A stretch of DNA of 64,000 nt, taken from Branchiostoma floridae (taxonomy: Eukaryota; Chordata; Leptocardii; Amphioxiformes; Branchiostomatidae). Position numbers and translations under genes: made by a program. Under the pieces are notes generated by a model. It worked only from the letters and a program-made list of their open reading frames with translations. It was not told the DNA's origin and made no database searches. Below, piece after piece: positions 46,040 to 57,319 of this stretch (position 1 is its first letter; each line of letters begins with the position of its first letter). The stretch is taken from positions 13,146,255 to 13,210,254 of the forward strand of contig NC_049990.1 of assembly GCF_000003815.2 (NCBI RefSeq), read 5' to 3'.

Positions 46040-47620
46040 ATGGACTCATATATATATATGGACGCTATTTGGCCGTTTGACGATTGAGCTGCACTTAAAT
46101 GGAGTAGTGTATACGCGTACGTACAACTACGTATTAAAAAGGCCAAGCCACAGCTCATACGAAAAAAGATAAACGCACAGGTGTGACACGCAGAATTAAA
46201 GGGCGCATTGTAGATGATGCTTGCGGAAGTTTTATTTTCCTTCAAAGATGAACTTGACATTGGCACATGCAGCGACCCCTTGTGGTTACGAGTTGAAAAA
46301 CATGCCGCATTAAAAAGGTACCAGATCGAGTATCGTTATTTTCCCATTAAACCTTAGAATCATCACCCAGGGCAATAATCATTACATACTTTCTTCCTGA
46401 AGTGATCTGAACTGACTCTGATCATTTGCCTATTGCATGAATGGATACGTCCAATATGCAGAAAATCAGGCCAGAACAATATCATATCATCGCAGCACTA
46501 GACATTCATTTTATTTGTTCTCAGTAAAAATCAATATAATACCAAAATCAGAGTAATCATTATTAATCTAAAAGGTTACATACCGTACCAAAATTACAAA
46601 TGTTATATTATGCAAAAAGCCTTTATAATGTGTCATATTTTCTGACCCACGTGGACTCATTATCCCCGCGCAGTGTTTTCTACCAGGCAGTTTTTTCTAC
46701 CACGCAATTTTTTCTCAAGTTCAAAGTGCCTGTCACTGCTAAATTATCAAAAGAGTATATTTTTATCTTTTTGTCTCTTTAAAAGATAAAGGAGGTAATT
46801 GATAAAATCCAGAAGAGAGTAGTTTAATTGAAGAAGTACACAAATTGTAAGCTTTGGTGCACTTTTATATTTGGAAAATATCTAAGCAATGATTTGACAG
46901 AAGTTAGGAATATTTCTCCAAAGAAAAAATAATAGCAAACTGTGAAAATGATTGCTATTTTACAAGCCCTAATGTTTCAAAGAAATAATTCTTTGGTGAC
47001 ACTGCTGCTTAGAAATGCGGTGCAATGTAAGTTGAACAGTATCATGAGAAATGCAATATCAAAAGTATGGTGTTCAAAGATATACCATTACCGTATCAAT
47101 TGTTAAAAGATCAATGACAGAAACGTCGTAGGACATAAAAACACCACGGGCTAACACATATGCTTTGTTTTTACTCCTTGGTTTTTGCAAGGACTAAAGG
47201 ATTTCTATGACAATAGCGCATCCTTTGTGAGTATAGAATCTTCATTACAGTCAACACTTTCAAGGCGACATCTATTAGATCTTAAGCTTGTGTCTTTCGT
47301 TTTACTTTCCATCATTGCTGATATCTTCATAGTTCATTGTCATCAATGTCCTTGGATACATTACTATGTGCTAGATTACTCTCCAAGTAGAGGTTGAATA
47401 CATACATTTTGATATTCAAGTAGAGAAAAGTACAGTTGAAGTCAAATCTGCTTGGTCCGTGGTCTCGTGTATCTTGAATTCTGCTGTACTTTAAAAAAGA
47501 AAGTCACGATTTTTCCCAACCAACGACCTCCAAGCCTGCACATACATGCATATCTGGCACGAGTAAAATGTACAGAACTTGAGATGAATTCTCCTGTCGT
47601 TCTCGGCGCAGACGGCTCGT
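46040..47620. other. Intergenic, nothing recognised
   Basis: Spacer between the M2 fragment and the last PLA2 exon, presumably including the PLA2 3' UTR. No clear polyadenylation signal close to the stop was seen. Confidence 0.4.
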
Positions 47621-47622
47621 GT

Positions 47623-47777
47623 TTAGGGAGCTGTAGTCTTACATTTCTCCTGCACGTTGACTGAGTAATGTCGGTCGTCATAATGACTTCTTCCCAAGCA
47701 GAGTGAAAAGTTTCGGTCACAGCTGCACAGAAGTCCTCTGCATCCGGCACTCACTTTGTCACCGGACTGCTTTTTGT
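47623..47777 (-). CDS. PLA2 gene, terminal exon (catalytic Asp)
   Basis: Residues 157-207. Acceptor TATTTAG|; reads NKKQSGDKVSAGCRGLLC, then SCDRNFSLCLGRSHYDD and ends KCKTTAP-stop. The CxCDRN motif with following Cys is the PLA2 aspartate signature. A longer open frame in another phase overlaps this exon and is a shadow. Confidence 0.9.
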
Positions 47778-50541
47778 CTAAATAGAATAGAAAACATCAG
47801 GGAATATTGTAAATAGTTACATTCCAAGTTCTATTGTATATTCACTATAAGGGCATATTGGCCATGGGTCACATAAGGTCATGGAGATGTCATCGAAACG
47901 CCCATTTCGCAGAATCAGAAACCCGATGGCACAGAACGTTTTGCCTTCACGTCAAGTTCTATGGCGTGTCTGTGTGCTCTAAAATACGTCAGATTCCCTA
48001 CGAGTTCTTACGAAGTTCTTACCACTTACGGATCCCAAAAGAGTGCCCACGTTTTAGCACGTAGACAGTACGTATTTGCACGTACGACCGGTTGTGCCCT
48101 TAGCTTAAGTCTGGTGTCTGTAAAGAAAATTTTCAACTTTTTCAAATCTTTCAACTTTTTTCTGAATAAACTATGAATAAACTAAACTATGAATAAAGAA
48201 AATGAGAACTTACTGCACTGAATGATGACGTTTGCTGCTCCTCGCGGTGCCCGAGACACATCCGGAGACACCTTTGTCCAGCTGGTGCTCAGTACGGACA
48301 GACAGGCGTGGTACTGGTAACTGTAGATGGCGAGGTACGGGAACGGGATGAGTCCAAACAGATAACCGGGGCAACGACGCGTCAGGTCGTCATAACACTT
48401 GTCATGGTCTCTGCAGCACCTGGACAGTGGGAAACATATAGGCTTGGTTTATATAGTTGCGCTTTGTAGTCGACCTGGAGTCAAAACTGTGCAAACTGAA
48501 CTTTTAGTGCTCAGTACCCTTTTCCCAACTTCGACTTGAGGTCAGCTCTAGAGGTGCCTGAAGCCGCTCGGTGGAAGAGGGGAGGGTCCCGTTCTTCAAA
48601 TTAGGCCTTTATTGACATCATTAATCTCTAATGGCCGTCACATTTTTCCAGACGTTTACCTTGTATGAGATTCAATGCCAAACAGTTTGTGGTAACAATT
48701 TTTTTTCCTGGTCAAACTACCAAAACAAAAAAGGTAACTCAAAAGTAAAAAAAGGCATAATATGCATGTTAGTGAACTATTTATTCTGTATCTGAATTTA
48801 CATTATAACTAGCAACACCCTGATTTTTTTTCACAATTTCATGAAAAATCGCCCAACAAACGTTTATAATGTGGATACAACTACGACGCCATTTTGAAAC
48901 CAATGGTTTTGAGGAAAATAGCGTATTCTACAGACGAATACAACTATGATGGCAACTTTTTCATAGAGTAGTCTTTATAAAGTACTGACTGGTCTGTGTC
49001 ATCCATAGCGGCGTATTTCATGTCCCCGCCGGGCCCACAGAAGCAGCCGTAGTCCAGGTAGTCAGACGGAACCCGCCCGGTAGCGCACATCATCATGTTG
49101 CCAAGCTGGAGAAGGTGTCTTTTGCGGTGGTATTTGGACTGTAGTCTCTCTTGAGCTGAAAGGTATCATAATGGTAAATAAAAATTTAGGCCGGACGTGG
49201 CGGCCGATACATTTTGATTTGGCCCAACGTTACAGGGGCCAAGCATCAAACCGAAGTTCTTTTCGAACAACCAATCAGCGCCCTTCAAACAACAAGCAGT
49301 GTTCAGAGATTCAAACGCTGAATCATTCTTGACAGAGATAGAAGAAGGACAGTTTGAAATTCCCCGAGCTCCACGCCCGAATTGGGGAGTTAATCGCATG
49401 TTTTTGAGAAGGTAGGCATAAATTCATTTTTTGTGAAACAAAAACTGTGTGATTTGGAACCAATGAACTTTGTCACACTAATAAGACAGCACTTACAGAG
49501 AGTGGGTAGAATGTAAAGCAACGCACCATGCATGTACCGCTTATAGGGCCTTCACACTGAAACCGAATTAGCAGGAATAAAGCAGAACCAGCCGGAATGA
49601 AGTATTTGCAAAATTCGTGACTCGTGACACATTCGGGGCCATTCCAAGTGGGAATTCCGAATGGACCTTATATCCCCTTCACACGAGAAGAAAATGCCGT
49701 CAGAATGAAAAGTCTTTTCTATTCCTGTGAATTCGAAGTGTATTCTAGAAATTCTCCCTGCATTCCAGATAATCTTTTGGCCACATTCGAGCTGTATTCG
49801 AAGTGGCTTGCCGTTTCGGTTTTCCATCGGATGAAATAAGAATGTTTCGAATAATGTTGGAATGCCGTAGAATGCGGTCATACTGCAGTTAGAATAGTTA
49901 GAATACACTTAGAATCCTCTTTGAATGCCATTCGATATTTTTCCACTTCGAATGCACCTCGACAGCTTTTAACATGTCAAAAACTTTCTGGCCAGCCAAA
50001 AGAACGGGCACAAATAGCTGGAATGCAGTGAGAATTTCTGGAAGACACTACGAATTGCCAAGAATCGCCAGGAATAGAAAAGAATTTTCATTCCGACGGA
50101 ATTCCGGCTGATTCTTGCTCTCATGTGAAGCGGGCTTAAACTGCGTACGTATACTTATACTATTTATAGTACATGTCCATTAAAACCAACAGGACGCAGG
50201 TGACATATGTGCACTCAGAAGATGTTTACATTCTAAGGAAAAAACACATGTCTTAGCCAAGCACACTTTATGTACACAAGAGTAGAATGCATACAATGCG
50301 CTATTTTCTTGTGACTGTAATATCTGTCTGAACATACAATGTACTACTGAAGAAAGTCGATATCGCTGTAAGTAGCAGTCAGCTGCTCAGACGCCATGAC
50401 AGTTCCAAACGACGTGTTTAGACAACAAGAAGACTTGTGCTTACCTCTTGTACCAAGCGAGGAGCTGACAAGTAGAACCATCCAGACAGTGATGATCAGG
50501 GATGGAATTTCAACACTAAAATTCGTCATTGTCATTCTCAT
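47623..50541 (-). CDS. Secretory phospholipase A2, 4 coding exons, 207 aa
   Basis: Spliced coding exons are 50541-50445, 49155-48990, 48419-48214 and 47777-47623 (stop TAA); all junctions are GT/AG and the phases join (624 nt). Secreted PLA2 hydrolyses the sn-2 ester of phospholipids in a calcium-dependent way. Visible: signal peptide about 1-31; basic HRKR at 42-45, a likely propeptide cleavage point before LLQLGNMMMC; calcium loop YGCFCGPGG at 68-76; active-site CCRDHDKCYDD at 89-99, with catalytic His93 and calcium-binding Asp94; second motif CSCDRN at 174-179 with catalytic Asp177. The His-to-Asp spacing is 84 residues, against about 51 in pancreatic group I enzymes, so there is an insertion of about 33 residues (LFGLIPFPYLAIYSYQYHAC region). 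Lies upstream of, and on the same strand as, the IgGFc-binding-domain gene, 3.15 kb away. The first of three clustered Met codons (1, 3, 5) is used; Met3 or Met5 have a better -3 base. Confidence 0.9.
47921..48104 (+). mobile_element. MITE family M1, truncated copy c
   Basis: Keeps CCCGATGGCACAGAACG, CAAGTTCTATGGCGTGTCTG and the right end GACCGGTTGTGCCCTTAGC; the left TIR is missing. In the last PLA2 intron. Confidence 0.7.
48214..48419 (-). CDS. PLA2 gene, exon 3 (catalytic His)
   Basis: Residues 89-156. Starts CCRDHDKCYDDLTRRC, the PLA2 histidine active site, followed by an unusually hydrophobic, aromatic segment, then SPDVSRAPRGAANVIIQC. Acceptor GTCCAG|; donor TGCA|GTAAGT. Confidence 0.92.
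48990..49155 (-). CDS. PLA2 gene, exon 2 (propeptide and calcium loop)
   Basis: Residues 33-88. Contains KYHRKRH, then LGNMMMC, DYGCFCGPGG and MDDTDQ. Acceptor TTTCAG|; donor CCA|GTCAGT, with the last codon split so that CA plus G gives Gln before the CC of the active site. Confidence 0.9.
49552..50138. mobile_element. Possible MITE in PLA2 intron 1
   Basis: Left AGGGCCTTCACACTGAAACC and right (reversed) AAGCCCGCTTCACATGAGAG are imperfect inverted ends; the interior repeats GGAAT, GAAT and CATTC motifs throughout. No coding. Confidence 0.5.
50445..50541 (-). CDS. PLA2 gene, coding exon 1 (signal peptide)
   Basis: Residues 1-32 plus one base. The core LIITVWMVLLVSSSLG is a clear signal peptide. 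Donor AGAG|GTAAGC is strong and gives an Ala codon with exon 2. Confidence 0.82.
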
Positions 50542-50939
50542 CAGTATCGTATCAATACAGTCACCTCAACATGCTTAATTTGGCACGAACGGAAATGAAA
50601 AAAACTCTACATGGTTTGACCTATGTTGACATGCAAAACCGGTTATACCACATGGGTCGTGAAGACAACAAACTGCGTCATAGCAGCAGTATGCATGTGA
50701 ATAGTAAGAAAATATTGTCTGTGATAGTAGAGTGCATTGTTCTTCAGAAAGACGGTGCCCAAAGTTTAAGAGTAGTGAATAAGAAAGAATCTTAGCTCAA
50801 ACCACATTAAGTCATCATCATCCCATGTATCCAAAGGTATGCCCACAAGTCTCTTCGCCTGACACCCAGAGAGCTTTGGTCGATCACCCAAAAAGACTTT
50901 TAGACTAGAGCTTTTATAGTCCAGACCAGATGAATGAAT

Positions 50940-51400
50940 GAATGAATTTTATTGCTCAACGATCGCAAAAGGTACAATGTATGGCAACCAACATCAACTG
51001 ATAGCTATACAGACAATATCACTACATACAGGACTACATACAGAACAACAAAATTTTATCGATAATAGTACAGTTATGTATAAGTGATCTGGTCTGGCAT
51101 TTGAAATACAGTATAAAGAAACTGACCTACGTAGACGGATATATGAGATGAACATGTTAGCAGTGTATGGAAGATATCGTTCTGTGTACCAGTAACAGAG
51201 TAGTGTGTTTTGGTTCTAATATTCTTAAACAATTTTTCTCTCTCTTTATTGTAGGTAGGACATTTCATAAGAAAGTGGAATTCATCTTCGATATTTTCAT
51301 GACATGTAGGACACAGTCTCTGAGTGGCTGGTGTGTTATGGTGATGTGCTGATGGGCACAAAACGACGACCACGTGCACATGACGGTTGCTGCCAGTAAC
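50940..51400 (-). pseudogene. LINE 3' end, truncated
   Basis: Minus strand encodes TQRLCPTCHENIEDEFHFLM followed by KCPTYNKEREKLF and LTCSSHISVYVGQFLYTVF, the C-terminal cysteine-rich end of a LINE ORF, open for 101 codons. The 3' UTR ends at 50940 in a GAAT tail (ATTGAGCAATAAAATTCATT). Confidence 0.78.
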
Positions 51401-51865
51401 GAAAGTCTATGATGGCCCGATATATACCTATACCATCATTCGCCATTAGCAAATTTCTTGTTAAATCGTTGCAATTCCTCCAAGTGTCGTCTATGAAAGT
51501 TAGACATACAGGCAAGAAGATGCGCCCAAACGCAGTTACTCAAGTTACTGGAATATGGTTCTCCTGTCGGTTCGACAGATGAGCAGGCAGACAAGCATCT
51601 ACCTGTTTTGCCTGATCATGACCTGCACATGACTTTCTATGGTGAAGGAGGGGTGTGCAATTCCTTCTCCACCCTCTCGTCTACTGGAGCTCTAAGTCTC
51701 ACAGGGACAGAACTGTATGCCACGTATGAGGCGGCTCCAGTAGATGCAGCTTTGTTCGGAGTATCCGTCTCCTATGAGGACTTCCAACCAAGGATGTAAG
51801 GGGTGGAAGGTACTTGATATGATTTTGAAAACTGTCAGTTTCCTCAGAGTCACTGACGAGAGGTA

Positions 51866-52443
51866 CGAGGGGCATTCAATAAGTAATGTCCCTGACCCAC
51901 TTTCAGTTGTTTGATCTAGATGAAATTTTGCATGTGTAATGAGTCATATCTCTATGGGTTATGTTGCAAAAAACAGCTCTGAACTAATTGTGGTTACTGA
52001 TTTACTGGTGTTTGAACTGAGTCAGGTGTGAAATGGACCAGGTGTGAAATGGAGCAAGTTGAGTGTCGCGCAGTGATCCGGTTTTTGTATTTGAAAGGAC
52101 GCACACCAAAGGGGACTTTTGATGAAATGAAAAAAACTTATGGTGATGATGCCCCATCATATGACCTTGTAAAACACTGGCATCCTGAATTCAAGCAAGG
52201 TCGGAAGTCTGTGGAAACAGCTCCCAGACCTGGTCGTCCCTCTTCTGCCATTGATGAGGCATCTGTCGGAGGACCAACCTGGGATGTCCTACAAGAACGG
52301 TGTCCAGAGCTATATCAAATGATGGGAGAAATGCAAAACTCTAGGTGGTTCCTATGAAGAGAAAGACTAATAACTGTGCCAAGTTTCATTAATCTCCTTC
52401 TATGGGAAATGGGTCAGGGACATTACTTATTGAATGCCCCTCG
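51866..52443 (+). mobile_element. Internally deleted mariner, copy 1 (578 bp)
   Basis: TIRs CGAGGGGCATTCAATAAGTA and its inverse, flanked by TA at 51864-51865 and 52444-52445. Same length as the copy at 61529-62106. Confidence 0.9.
52028..52357 (+). pseudogene. Mariner transposase remnant (N-terminal HTH)
   Basis: Residues about 8-80 (CRAVIRFLYLKGRTPKGTFD to APRPGRPSSAID) match the Mos1/SETMAR-type N-terminal DNA-binding HTH of mariner transposases. About 30 residues later the frame jumps to material near the C terminus (MGEMQNSRWFL) and stops. The whole DD34D catalytic core is absent, so it cannot catalyse transposition; it might at most bind TIRs. Confidence 0.82.
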
Positions 52444-53009
52444 TAGTGGGCGCTACATGACCTTTACAAATTCACAATTATCCAGTTGCTTGAGTAACAG
52501 CTTTTTCGCGTCTTCTGAGTGTCATAAGACCGAAACTTTTGGCGGGAGTTAATGAGGTATAAAATATTTACACTTGTCACTTATCCCCTGGATATGCATC
52601 TTCCATACTGGGACATCATAATATAAACTACAAACAACTGAAGGGTGGTGATTATTTCCTCAACACCAACAAAATTACTTTCTTGAAGAAACGGTATTAA
52701 GTATTTTTTTTAATGTGAATGTTTAAGGGATTGTGAGTGTTTTTTGTATAAGACGGTTGAGGTATAGCGACTAGCACAACAACAAGAAATTGAAGATTCG
52801 GTTCCAACTTCTTTTTTCATTCTTTTTTTTTAATTCAAATTTAGGCCACAAAAAGTAAATGTTTCAAATGATATCCTTTATAGACTCCAAATTCAGCTAG
52901 AGGGGGCAAAAAACATGGCATTTAAAATGGAAACCATAAACGTTACATTGTACAAAAATATAATATCTCGGCCAATAAGTCTTTTATTTCCGTATTCAAA
53001 AGGTTACCA

Positions 53010-53500
53010 AGTGGTCAAGATGTGGTAGACTGGTAACGCCAACTTAACAAGAATCAAGACCATAGCACATCCAGTTCAAAAGATACAAAAAACGAATTTC
53101 TGCTGCAGTACCAAGGTCACATACCAGGGGGCCCAAAATTGACATTGACCATTGTCTTCCCAACACCTACCTACATACCAAATATCATTGTAATCCATCG
53201 AGAGGTTCTGAGATATGCTCACTTCAAAAATCTGGACACACAGACAGACAGACACACAGACAGACAGACACACACACACACACACACACACAGACAGACA
53301 CACCCAAAACTATATCTCCATTTTTCATGGAGATAATAACAACTACAGTCATGGCTGTAACATTGGTGCCACTTTTATTATCAAGATAGACATAAAATTT
53401 TGACATTTTTGGTACTTTTTTGTCATGTGTTGACCATCTCCTGAATTGACATGCTGTGGCCATTAGGGATAAGGCTTATGCATTAGTCTGCCATTGAATT
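53010..53500 (+). repeat. R1 copy interrupted by an R2 copy
   Basis: R1 head GATGTGGTAGACTGGTAACG at 53020-53039 breaks off, R2 follows (AAGAATCAAGACCATAGCAC to the CA tract at 53234-53303 and CATGGAGATAATAAC at 53325-53339), then R1 resumes with AGTCATGGCTGTAACATTGG and GTGCCACTTTT. This gives the relative age: R2 inserted into R1. Confidence 0.6.
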
Positions 53501-53565
53501 CTCCTGCCGGCTGCGTGTCTTAGTATCAACTTTAAACCCCGGAATTAAACCAAACATTCAGCACC

Positions 53566-53578
53566 CCCCCCCCCCCCC
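53566..53578. repeat. Poly-C run
   Basis: Uninterrupted run of C, about 13-14 bases; exact length uncertain. Confidence 0.75.
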
Positions 53579-53673
53579 TCCTGCCAGTCTCCTGTTATAC
53601 CAGCTTCCACCTTGCATCCAATCAGTCTATTGTACTTGAATAATTACAGACACACACAACACAAACAAATGTA

Positions 53674-54610
53674 CGAGGGCGGTTCAAAAAGTAATGCCAC
53701 TGGTTTTATAACAGGCTCATTTTTTCACCGAATGAGTTGCAATTTGGCACAAAGGTACAAAAATATATCCTCTTGAGATTGACATATCTCAATTTGTTGT
53801 TAAGATTTTTATAAGTGACTGAGTTGAGTTCAAGATGACCACACCCTTGTTATCCCGTCGGAAGAAATTAGAGGGTCAATTAACGTGCAATTGATAATGT
53901 CTCTAAATCACTTACAGCTATTGTAAGGAACTAAAATTACACATGTATCAAGTTGCATTTCTCTATAAGCCACATGCCTATTTTCATCTTTTAAATACAA
54001 TCACTTATCATTTTTTCGTTCCTGATGTGAAGTAAGGTCGTCAGGGTCGTAATTAGCGGTGGATTAGGGGTGGTCTGCTTAACGTTTCCATAACCGACTT
54101 TTTTTATTATAACTGAGAAAAATCAAACTTTACACACTTCTTGATCTTGAAACAGTTAATAATTGTGCCAAGTTTCGCATCTTTTGGCTAATGGAAAAGC
54201 TGTCTACAAAGACCTTTATTCAACAAATCACGTATTTGACTATTAATCAAACTGCCTGTAATATAGTAACTCGCTCCATTCTAGTGGCCGTAAAAGATGA
54301 ACCATTGTGAGTTCAAACATGAAATTTGGCATGTAATCTATAGAGACATTTGTTATTGTACAGATAAAATTTCGGCTCCCTACAATAATTCTAAAATGGT
54401 AAGATCTAGAGGAACTGATCTCCTGACAAGCTTTTAAGGGTGTGGTCATCTTAAAATCATCTCAGTTGCTCATAAAAAATTGCACCACAAATTGAGATAC
54501 ATCAATCTCAAGAGGATATAGTCTTGTACATTTGTGCCAAATTTCAACTCATTCGATGAAAAAATGAGCCTGTTATAAAACCAGTGGCATTACTTTTTGA
54601 ACCGCCCTCG
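53674..54610. mobile_element. Mariner-type MITE with long TIRs (937 bp)
   Basis: Arms of about 180 bp starting CGAGGGCGGTTCAAAAAGTA and ATGCCACTGGTTTTATAACA; the right arm inverts them with scattered mismatches. TA on both sides (53672-53673, 54611-54612). The centre has no transposase. Confidence 0.85.
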
Positions 54611-54619
54611 TACCTACCA

Positions 54620-55730
54620 AGGCACGGGCCTCAAACAACACCTCAATTTGTTTTGCAGGTAATAAATTATAGCCTATTGCATATCAGTCAGCCAATCTGT
54701 TTAAAGGTGTCTAAGATTTGTCTGAAGAGACGGTCTGGGTCTCAAGCTTGATCACTAAGCATATAATGGGGCTGACTTGCTTCAGTACGGCTTGGAGAGG
54801 TTAATTGTCGTTCACCTTTCACGAAAATATCAATCGCAGTGATATTAGTGATAATGATATCAATAAGAACTTAGTCAGCTGAACGGCGGCCGCAATCGAC
54901 CCATCGTTTCATCTACGTTAGTCACATAAACAAACTATAAACATTCGCATTGGCTTCTTACAATGGTTAATGACATACCTCTGACCTACATCTAAAGAAG
55001 ATCGGAGAAAAAAAATTGTGATTGATGAGAAATACCCCCAGGTACAAAGTAATCCATAGCTCAATAATTCACAAGCTTTAATCGTTCTGATGTTCTTTTC
55101 CCTCTGGACACGTTATGTGCCATTTTTCACATTTACCTGCTGTTTGGATCTGTGTCATATTTAACCTCCCGGCTTGACGTCCTCACGCGTGTCCGATGTG
55201 AATGGCGATGGAGATGTGCTGTAATGGTAGTACTAGTGATGAAAGCGTCGATTATTCTCCCGTACCTTCCAGCGGTTATAGATTAATGTTCCCTGTGCAG
55301 CAGAAATGGGTCAGCGATAACGTTTATTGGGACGAGTGATCTCCGTAAATTGCCCTGGTCTATTGTAGACGATCGGAAAGCAATGAAAGGAGATTTAATT
55401 AACTCAATGATCTGGGTCAATGTGTGGAGAAATATGCAGACAATGCAACTAAACAGCTTGGCAGTGAGATAGGATTAGAATAGGCACTCTAGGCCATCTG
55501 ACTGAAAAGGTCAATGAATAAATGGCAAGTCTGAATGAATGTTATTCACACAAGAGCCCGTCAAGTGTGTTTTAAACACCCCGGCCGACAACTATTGTAA
55601 CACAATTACCTATTTTCGTTGTAATACATTATTACATACACTCTGCTTAGTAACACCTAACCACACTTACCTCTTTGAACATTTGGTCAGTATTGCGTTC
55701 CTATGGCTTGATGGAATGATATCTGACTCG
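54620..55730. other. Repeat-free non-coding stretch
   Basis: No repeat relationship noticed. 54890-55470 looks evenly complex, with TAATTAA-type and TCAATGATCTGGGTCAATG sites. Could hold cis-regulatory DNA; not shown. Confidence 0.35.
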
Positions 55731-55859
55731 TAATGTAATCATAATTATTATTTTATTCATGGAAAAAGAACACTTTCAGTTCTTCAAACCAAATTATTGA
55801 CGTCATTAGTTTACGTTGAGTATGGTTTGGAATAAACGTAAAGGCCTTATACCCCCCTC

Positions 55860-56347
55860 NNNNNNNNNNNNNNNNNNNNNNNNNNNNNNNNNNNNNNNNN
55901 NNNNNNNNNNNNNNNNNNNNNNNNNNNNNNNNNNNNNNNNNNNNNNNNNNNNNNNNNNNNNNNNNNNNNNNNNNNNNNNNNNNNNNNNNNNNNNNNNNNN
56001 NNNNNNNNNNNNNNNNNNNNNNNNNNNNNNNNNNNNNNNNNNNNNNNNNNNNNNNNNNNNNNNNNNNNNNNNNNNNNNNNNNNNNNNNNNNNNNNNNNNN
56101 NNNNNNNNNNNNNNNNNNNNNNNNNNNNNNNNNNNNNNNNNNNNNNNNNNNNNNNNNNNNNNNNNNNNNNNNNNNNNNNNNNNNNNNNNNNNNNNNNNNN
56201 NNNNNNNNNNNNNNNNNNNNNNNNNNNNNNNNNNNNNNNNNNNNNNNNNNNNNNNNNNNNNNNNNNNNNNNNNNNNNNNNNNNNNNNNNNNNNNNNNNNN
56301 NNNNNNNNNNNNNNNNNNNNNNNNNNNNNNNNNNNNNNNNNNNNNNN
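55860..56347. other. Assembly gap, 488 N
   Basis: Run of N. Open frames spanning it are not real. Confidence 0.99.
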
Positions 56348-56562
56348 TATGTGAGAGGTAGCCAGGTGCAAACTGTAAGAAAAAATCGCGGTGGCAAGCT
56401 GTGGCGGTATGATTTTGGTTGTGATGTTTTTCAATTCGTGTATAAATGCGCCACGGTACGCATTTTACTGTGAGGAGACTGCAGTTCAGTTGAGCTCCAC
56501 AGGGTGCCGTTTAAGTCACATTGATTCCCATATGGCGAAACAAAGTAAAGTCAAATTCTATA

Positions 56563-56955
56563 CACCTTTCTCACGCGGCGGCCATGATAGATCTAAAACG
56601 AGTTCAATGTGGCAAACAAAAGGCTGTCCATCATAATTAGCAGTTCGACCAATGGTAGCCTGCCAATTAGGAAATCGACCAATAAGGGAATGGCTGCAAA
56701 TTCGTTAAAAATTTGCATTATTATGTTTTTATTTTTTATCTCTTAATGGACTTTGGGGTCAGTCTACACTACTCTAAATTGCTACATTTTTCGGTGCATA
56801 AAACTTCTTGTAATATTTATTATTCCATCTTATATCATGAAAATTTGTGTGGTTTTGGGGAAAACTAAATGGGACCTGATTTTAGAAATAAGTTTTGTCT
56901 GTTTGCCTCATTGACCTCTTCTTGGATCTATCATGGCTGCCGCGTGAGAAAGGTG
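56563..56955. mobile_element. MITE with about 30-bp TIRs, TA target
   Basis: Left CACCTTTCTCACGCGGCGGC then CATGATAGATC; right end is its inverse with one or two changes (GATCTATCATGGCTGCCGCG, TGAGAAAGGTG). TA on each side. 393 bp, no coding. Confidence 0.82.
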
Positions 56956-57319
56956 TATTACACAACGACCGTAATGGGAAAATATATGGCAAGTTCTTGA
57001 GTATTACTTGTATCATGACTAATATCAATACGCAATTTGAAAATAAGGAGTTCTATAAAAATGTCTGCAACAGTGACGTCGTTTACGTTGTGAATGAATG
57101 AAGACCATTTTTGCCACTTTTAGCTAAGTAATGGTCACCAAAAAACCTGTACAACTTGCAATTTTCCTGACAGTTCTTTACATAGTAAGTGTACTTAGCC
57201 TCAAATTTTCCAGAACAATATTTAGGGAGAGACAATACAACATCGTTTCCAATGCTTACAAACTGTGATTTTCCAGCCAACTTGCCACGCATGGTGCAGG
57301 CAGAACTTTGTTACGAGCA

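Noticed and set aside
47442-47750. 102-codon minus-strand frame
   Set aside because: It is in a different frame from the PLA2 terminal exon, whose frame carries CSCDRN and all the phase evidence.
55753-56434. Open frames across the N run
   Set aside because: They exist only because N blocks are translated as X; likewise at 34659, 58107 and 63098.
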